64,000 nucleotides of DNA from Kitasatospora sp. NBC_01250. Its GTDB lineage: Bacteria > Actinomycetota > Actinomycetes > Streptomycetales > Streptomycetaceae. Position 1 is the first letter of the stretch, and each line of letters begins with the position of its first letter. The position numbers were made by a program, and so were the translations under genes. Location of the stretch: assembly GCF_036226465.1 (NCBI RefSeq), contig NZ_CP108476.1, forward strand, positions 8,866,001 to 8,930,000, read 5' to 3'. Positions 61,615 through 64,000 of this stretch are shown here, in pieces. Below the pieces are notes generated by a model that ran no database searches, was not told the DNA's origin, and saw nothing but the letters and a program-made list of their open reading frames with translations.

Positions 61615-62124
61615 ATGAACGGCTACGCCACTGAGGGCTGGACCGACATGTTCCTGTGTGCGGGCGGCGCAGCAGCGGCGCTCTGCGGCCTCATCTTCGT
61701 CGGCCTCAGCGTCAACATCCGCACCGTCCTGGCGATCGAGAAGCGCGAGGGCCACAGCTTCATGACAGGCCGTGCTCTCGAAGCCCTCGTCGCGCTGCTC
61801 GTCGTCCTGCTCATCAGCCTCGTCGGGCTGACCCCGGCCATCAACCCCGGCGTGCTGGCCGCCTTCGTCCTGGTCAACGCCGTGGCGAGCGCGGTCTCGC
61901 CCTGCAGAGCCGCGTACGCCGGCCGCGGCCGGAGCCCGCGGGCCACCGAAGTGATCCTCAGGCGCTCCCTCGCCGCCGCCCTGACCCTCACCCTGCTCAC
62001 CGCCGGAACCTCCCTCGCCGCCGGTCACGGCGGCGGTCTCCACTGGCTGCCCGCCGCCTTCGTCCTCGCGGTCACGGTCGCCGCCGTCAACGCCTGGGTG
62101 CTCCTCGTCGAGGTTCTGCGCTGA
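61615..62124 (+). CDS. Integral membrane protein, 169 aa
   Basis: About four to five helices are visible: MFLCAGGAAAALCGLIFVGL, LEALVALLVVLLISLVGLTP, GVLAAFVLVNAVASAV, LAAALTLTLLTAGTSLAA and LPAAFVLAVTVAAVNAWVLL. The ATG at 61615 is supported by an AAGGA site. The family is unknown to me (resembles small Streptomyces 'membrane modulating' proteins). It follows the hydrolase gene in the same direction but after a gap with a repeat, so cotranscription is uncertain. Confidence 0.85.
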   Translation: MNGYATEGWTDMFLCAGGAAAALCGLIFVGLSVNIRTVLAIEKREGHSFMTGRALEALVALLVVLLISLVGLTPAINPGVLAAFVLVNAVASAVSPCRAAYAGRGRSPRATEVILRRSLAAALTLTLLTAGTSLAAGHGGGLHWLPAAFVLAVTVAAVNAWVLLVEVLR

Positions 62125-62263
62125 CAAGGCATCCGCAACCGGGTACCGCGGCGGCGTCGGCCGGGAGGCCGCTCCGGCTTTCGCTCGGGCAGGCCGCCCG
62201 GCCCACGCGCCCGGCGGCGGAAACCCAGGTGGCCTCGGCGCTCGATCTCGGTAGAGTCGGGCA

Positions 62264-62758
62264 ATGCCCGAGCTGATGCGGCTTCATGCCGACCAGGCCG
62301 CGGCGGTCCTGGCCTTCGAGCTGGCGAACCGCGGCTACTTCGCTGCCTCGGTCTCCGACCGCGGCGACGACTTCTTCGACCGGTTCACCGACCGGTACGG
62401 CGCCTCGCTGGCCGAGCAGGAGTCCGGCGGCTGCGCCTTCTACCTGCTCGTCGACGAGGACGGCTCGGTGCTCGGCAGGTTCAACCTGTACGACCTGGCG
62501 GACGGCACGGCCACCCTCGGGTACCGCGTCGCGGAGCAGGCCGCCGGCCGCGGCGTGGCGACCGCGACCGTGCGGGCGCTGTGCGGGATCGCGACGGCGC
62601 GGCACGGCCTGCACACCCTGCGGGCGGCCACCTCCCACGAGAACGCCGCCTCCCGCAAGGTGCTGACCAAGGCGGGGTTCGTCCCGGTCGGCCCGGCCGC
62701 CCCGGCCGATCTCGGCGGCAAGTCGGGCACCTGGTACCAGCGCGACCTCCGGCCGTAG
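62264..62758 (+). CDS. GNAT family N-acetyltransferase
   Basis: The 164 residues follow the RimJ/RimL type of GNAT fold: FYLLVDEDGSVLGRFNLYDL, then TATLGYRVAEQAAGRGVATA (acetyl-CoA-binding QxxGRG as QAAGRGVA) and HTLRAATSHENAASRKVLTK. It transfers an acetyl group from acetyl-CoA to an amino substrate, either a protein N-terminus or a small molecule. Its stop codon lies inside the left arm of a strong terminator. Confidence 0.93.
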   Translation: MPELMRLHADQAAAVLAFELANRGYFAASVSDRGDDFFDRFTDRYGASLAEQESGGCAFYLLVDEDGSVLGRFNLYDLADGTATLGYRVAEQAAGRGVATATVRALCGIATARHGLHTLRAATSHENAASRKVLTKAGFVPVGPAAPADLGGKSGTWYQRDLRP

Positions 62759-62794
62759 GAGGGATGCCCGCCGACTGGCATCCCTCCTACGGCC
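62751..62794 (+). terminator. Terminator overlapping the GNAT stop codon
   Basis: An 18-bp perfect stem (GGCCGTAGGAGGGATGCC and complement) with an 8-nt loop. The TAG stop at 62756-62758 is within the stem. Confidence 0.9.
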
Positions 62795-62804
62795 CGGGGG
62801 CGGG

Positions 62805-62990
62805 TCAGAGCGGCAGGCCCTGCCAGCCGCCGAGTGCGGTGGGTGCCGTGCCCGCCCGGTAGGAGACGCGGCCGTCGGTGCCGATGGCGAACACGTGCAG
62901 GACGCCGCTGCCGTCGACGATGGCGGCCGGCTGGTCGAGGACGGTGCCTCTGGTGGGGACACCCGGGCAACGGTCAGGCTGACGTCGCTG
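62805..62990 (-). pseudogene. Fragment of a secreted lectin/propeller-type protein
   Basis: A minus-strand frame ends DQPAAIVDGSGVLHVFAIGT, DGRVSYRAGTAPTALGGWQG, LPL. This is the repeat found in actinobacterial fucose-lectin-like or sialidase-like beta-propellers. The upstream frame shifts at about 62960 (CPGVPTRGT) and no start remains. Confidence 0.6.
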
Positions 62991-63077
62991 ACCAGCTCGT
63001 TCGAAGACGGTGAAGCTTCCGCCACTGCCGTGCCAAGTCACTGGTGTGGGCGGGCAGCTCGCGGCTAGGGTCCCGCC

Positions 63078-63502
63078 ATGTCTGACGCAGCCGAAGCCAT
63101 CAGCCGGAGCAAGCCGAGGTCGTCCGCCGGTACCTGCGGGTCTTCGAGACGCGGGAGGTCCGCGAGTTCGAGGAGCTCGTCGCCGAGGACGTGCTGATCC
63201 ACGGTGGGGGGCAGCACATCCAGGGGCGGAGGTATCCCGAGGGGTCGGTGCTGACTCCGGGCTGTCCAACTGCCGCCTCCAGGTGGACGGCCTCTTCGCG
63301 GCCGGCGACCGGGTCACTGTGGCCTTCACGCTCACCTACGCTCACCTACGCTCACGACCGCAGCGGCCGGGACCTCACCATGACGGCCGTCAAGTCCTAC
63401 CGTCTCCACGACGGACGGATCGTGGAGTTCTGGGGCGAGACCGACCTGTACGGGCTCCTGCGTCAGGCCGGGCTCATCCCCGAGCAGATCCCGCCCTTCT
63501 GA
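63078..63502 (+). pseudogene. SnoaL-like gene with three frameshifts
   Basis: The gene begins MSDAAEAISRS (63078), shifts to QAEVVRRYLRVFETREVREF and ELVAEDVLIHGGGQHIQGRR, shifts again to DSGLSNCRLQVDGLFAAGDR, and finally to LTYAHDRSGRDLTMTAVKSY, ending ILIHGG-like fold with GLIPEQIPPF at 63502. Together they make one complete SnoaL/NTF2-like protein. The last shift is caused by a 10-nt tandem duplication at 63331-63350. It is a recently dead gene. Confidence 0.85.
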
Positions 63503-63566
63503 CCGACCCGACCGGGCTGACCGGCCCGACCGACCCGACTGGCCCGACCGTGGCCGCACGGCCGTG

Positions 63567-64000
63567 TCACCCCGACTGCGCGCGCAGCCGGGTGAGGAGT
63601 TCACCGGTGCTGCGCACCTTGGGGTGGTCGGGCCCGAGGAGGCGGCGGTAGTCGTCGCGACAGCGCTGGAGAAGGTCCACGGCCTGCTGGCGTTCGCCCG
63701 CGTCGATCAGGACGTTGGCCAGGTTGTCCCGGGCGTGGACGGTGTGCGGGTGGTGCTCCCCGTGGGTCCGGGTCCTGACGGCGAGGACCTCGCGCAGGAG
63801 CTGTGCGGCCTCGGCGAAGCGTCCCAGGGCGTGCAGGACGGCGGCGAGGTTGTTGCGGGTCGGGAGCGCGTGGTCCCCGACGTCGCTCCCCGCCTGGTCC
63901 TGGGTGGCGATGACGGTGCGCAGCACGTGCTCGGCCTCCTCGAAGCGGCCGAGGCGGCAGAGCGCGGCGCCGAGGTTGGATCGGGGTGCGAGGAGTTCGG
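63567..64000 (-). CDS. TPR protein, C-terminal part (runs off window)
   Basis: The frame is open to the window edge and ends at 63567. It contains TPR-type repeats: RSNLGAALCRLGRFEEAEHV, TRNNLAAVLHALGRFAEAAQ, LLREVLAVRTRTHGEHHPHT and ARDNLANVLIDAGERQQAVD, with the 42-residue periodicity and HPHT/HPKV turns of Kinesin-light-chain-like TPRs. Such repeats often form the C-terminus of NB-ARC STAND proteins or of stand-alone scaffold proteins; the N-terminal part lies outside the window. Confidence 0.85.
   Translation of the reverse strand, partial: ELLAPRSNLGAALCRLGRFEEAEHVLRTVIATQDQAGSDVGDHALPTRNNLAAVLHALGRFAEAAQLLREVLAVRTRTHGEHHPHTVHARDNLANVLIDAGERQQAVDLLQRCRDDYRRLLGPDHPKVRSTGELLTRLRAQSG

Overview
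The window is very GC-rich DNA with GTG/TTG starts, purine-rich Shine-Dalgarno sites, Tat and Sec secreted proteins and gene families typical of Streptomyces and close relatives (Streptomycetaceae). This assignment is inference from protein families and composition. It looks like an accessory, chromosome-arm type region: intact small operons alternate with many gene remnants, transposase scraps and non-coding stretches.

Layout. 0.9-2.1 kb: two minus-strand genes of unknown function (one secreted), followed by an AT-rich gap. 2.8-6.15 kb: a trypsin-like peptidase/NB-ARC/TPR protein overlapping a trypco2 gene, the architecture of a predicted conflict (defence-like) NTPase system. 6.4-7.7 kb: an internally deleted dehydrogenase, then PadR and two DUF1048 genes. 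7.9-8.8 kb: a lipoprotein. 9.2 and 20.6 kb: two copies of a class II tRNA-like gene inside a 183-nt duplicated block. 9.9-14.0 kb: VOC/ArsR pair, a membrane protein, then a divergent TetR/FAD-monooxygenase pair with two clear operators. 14.5-19.2 kb: secreted C39 peptidase, ankyrin/HEAT protein, MazG-like protein, bulb lectin. 19.7-26.1 kb: small secreted protein, second tRNA copy, divergent TetR/NmrA pair, alpha/beta hydrolase, and an nSTAND1 remnant. 27-31 kb: Cys/His-rich membrane protein, MFS transporter, small secreted protein, lipoprotein. 31.2-40.2 kb: a 2,291-residue secreted RHS protein with internal lysozyme-like and golvesin-like domains, a NucA/NucB nuclease gene and a convergent DUF6461-like gene. 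40.2-46.2 kb: a patchwork of decayed mobile-element genes, including an NB-ARC gene cut right after its P-loop by a transposase fragment. 46.2-49.4 kb: stress/membrane genes (CsbD, hydrophobic protein, PAP2-lipid kinase fusion, GlsB). 49.6-54.5 kb: remnants around an intact HxlR/alpha-beta hydrolase/SnoaL operon. 54.7-62.8 kb: lytic transglycosylase, small proteins, a nucleotide kinase-like protein, polysaccharide deacetylase, Tat-exported beta-carbonic anhydrase, a hydrolase with a double operator, membrane protein and GNAT. 62.8-64 kb: two remnants and the C-terminus of a TPR protein.

Main themes: (i) STAND-type signalling ATPases, one intact and at least two broken; (ii) a predicted secreted toxin locus (lipoprotein-RHS-nuclease-DUF6461); (iii) repeated regulator-plus-oxidoreductase or hydrolase pairs with visible operators; (iv) an odd duplicated serine-type tRNA with an eight-base anticodon loop. 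The most distinctive candidates for follow-up are the tRNA pair, the trypco2/NB-ARC module and the RHS locus.
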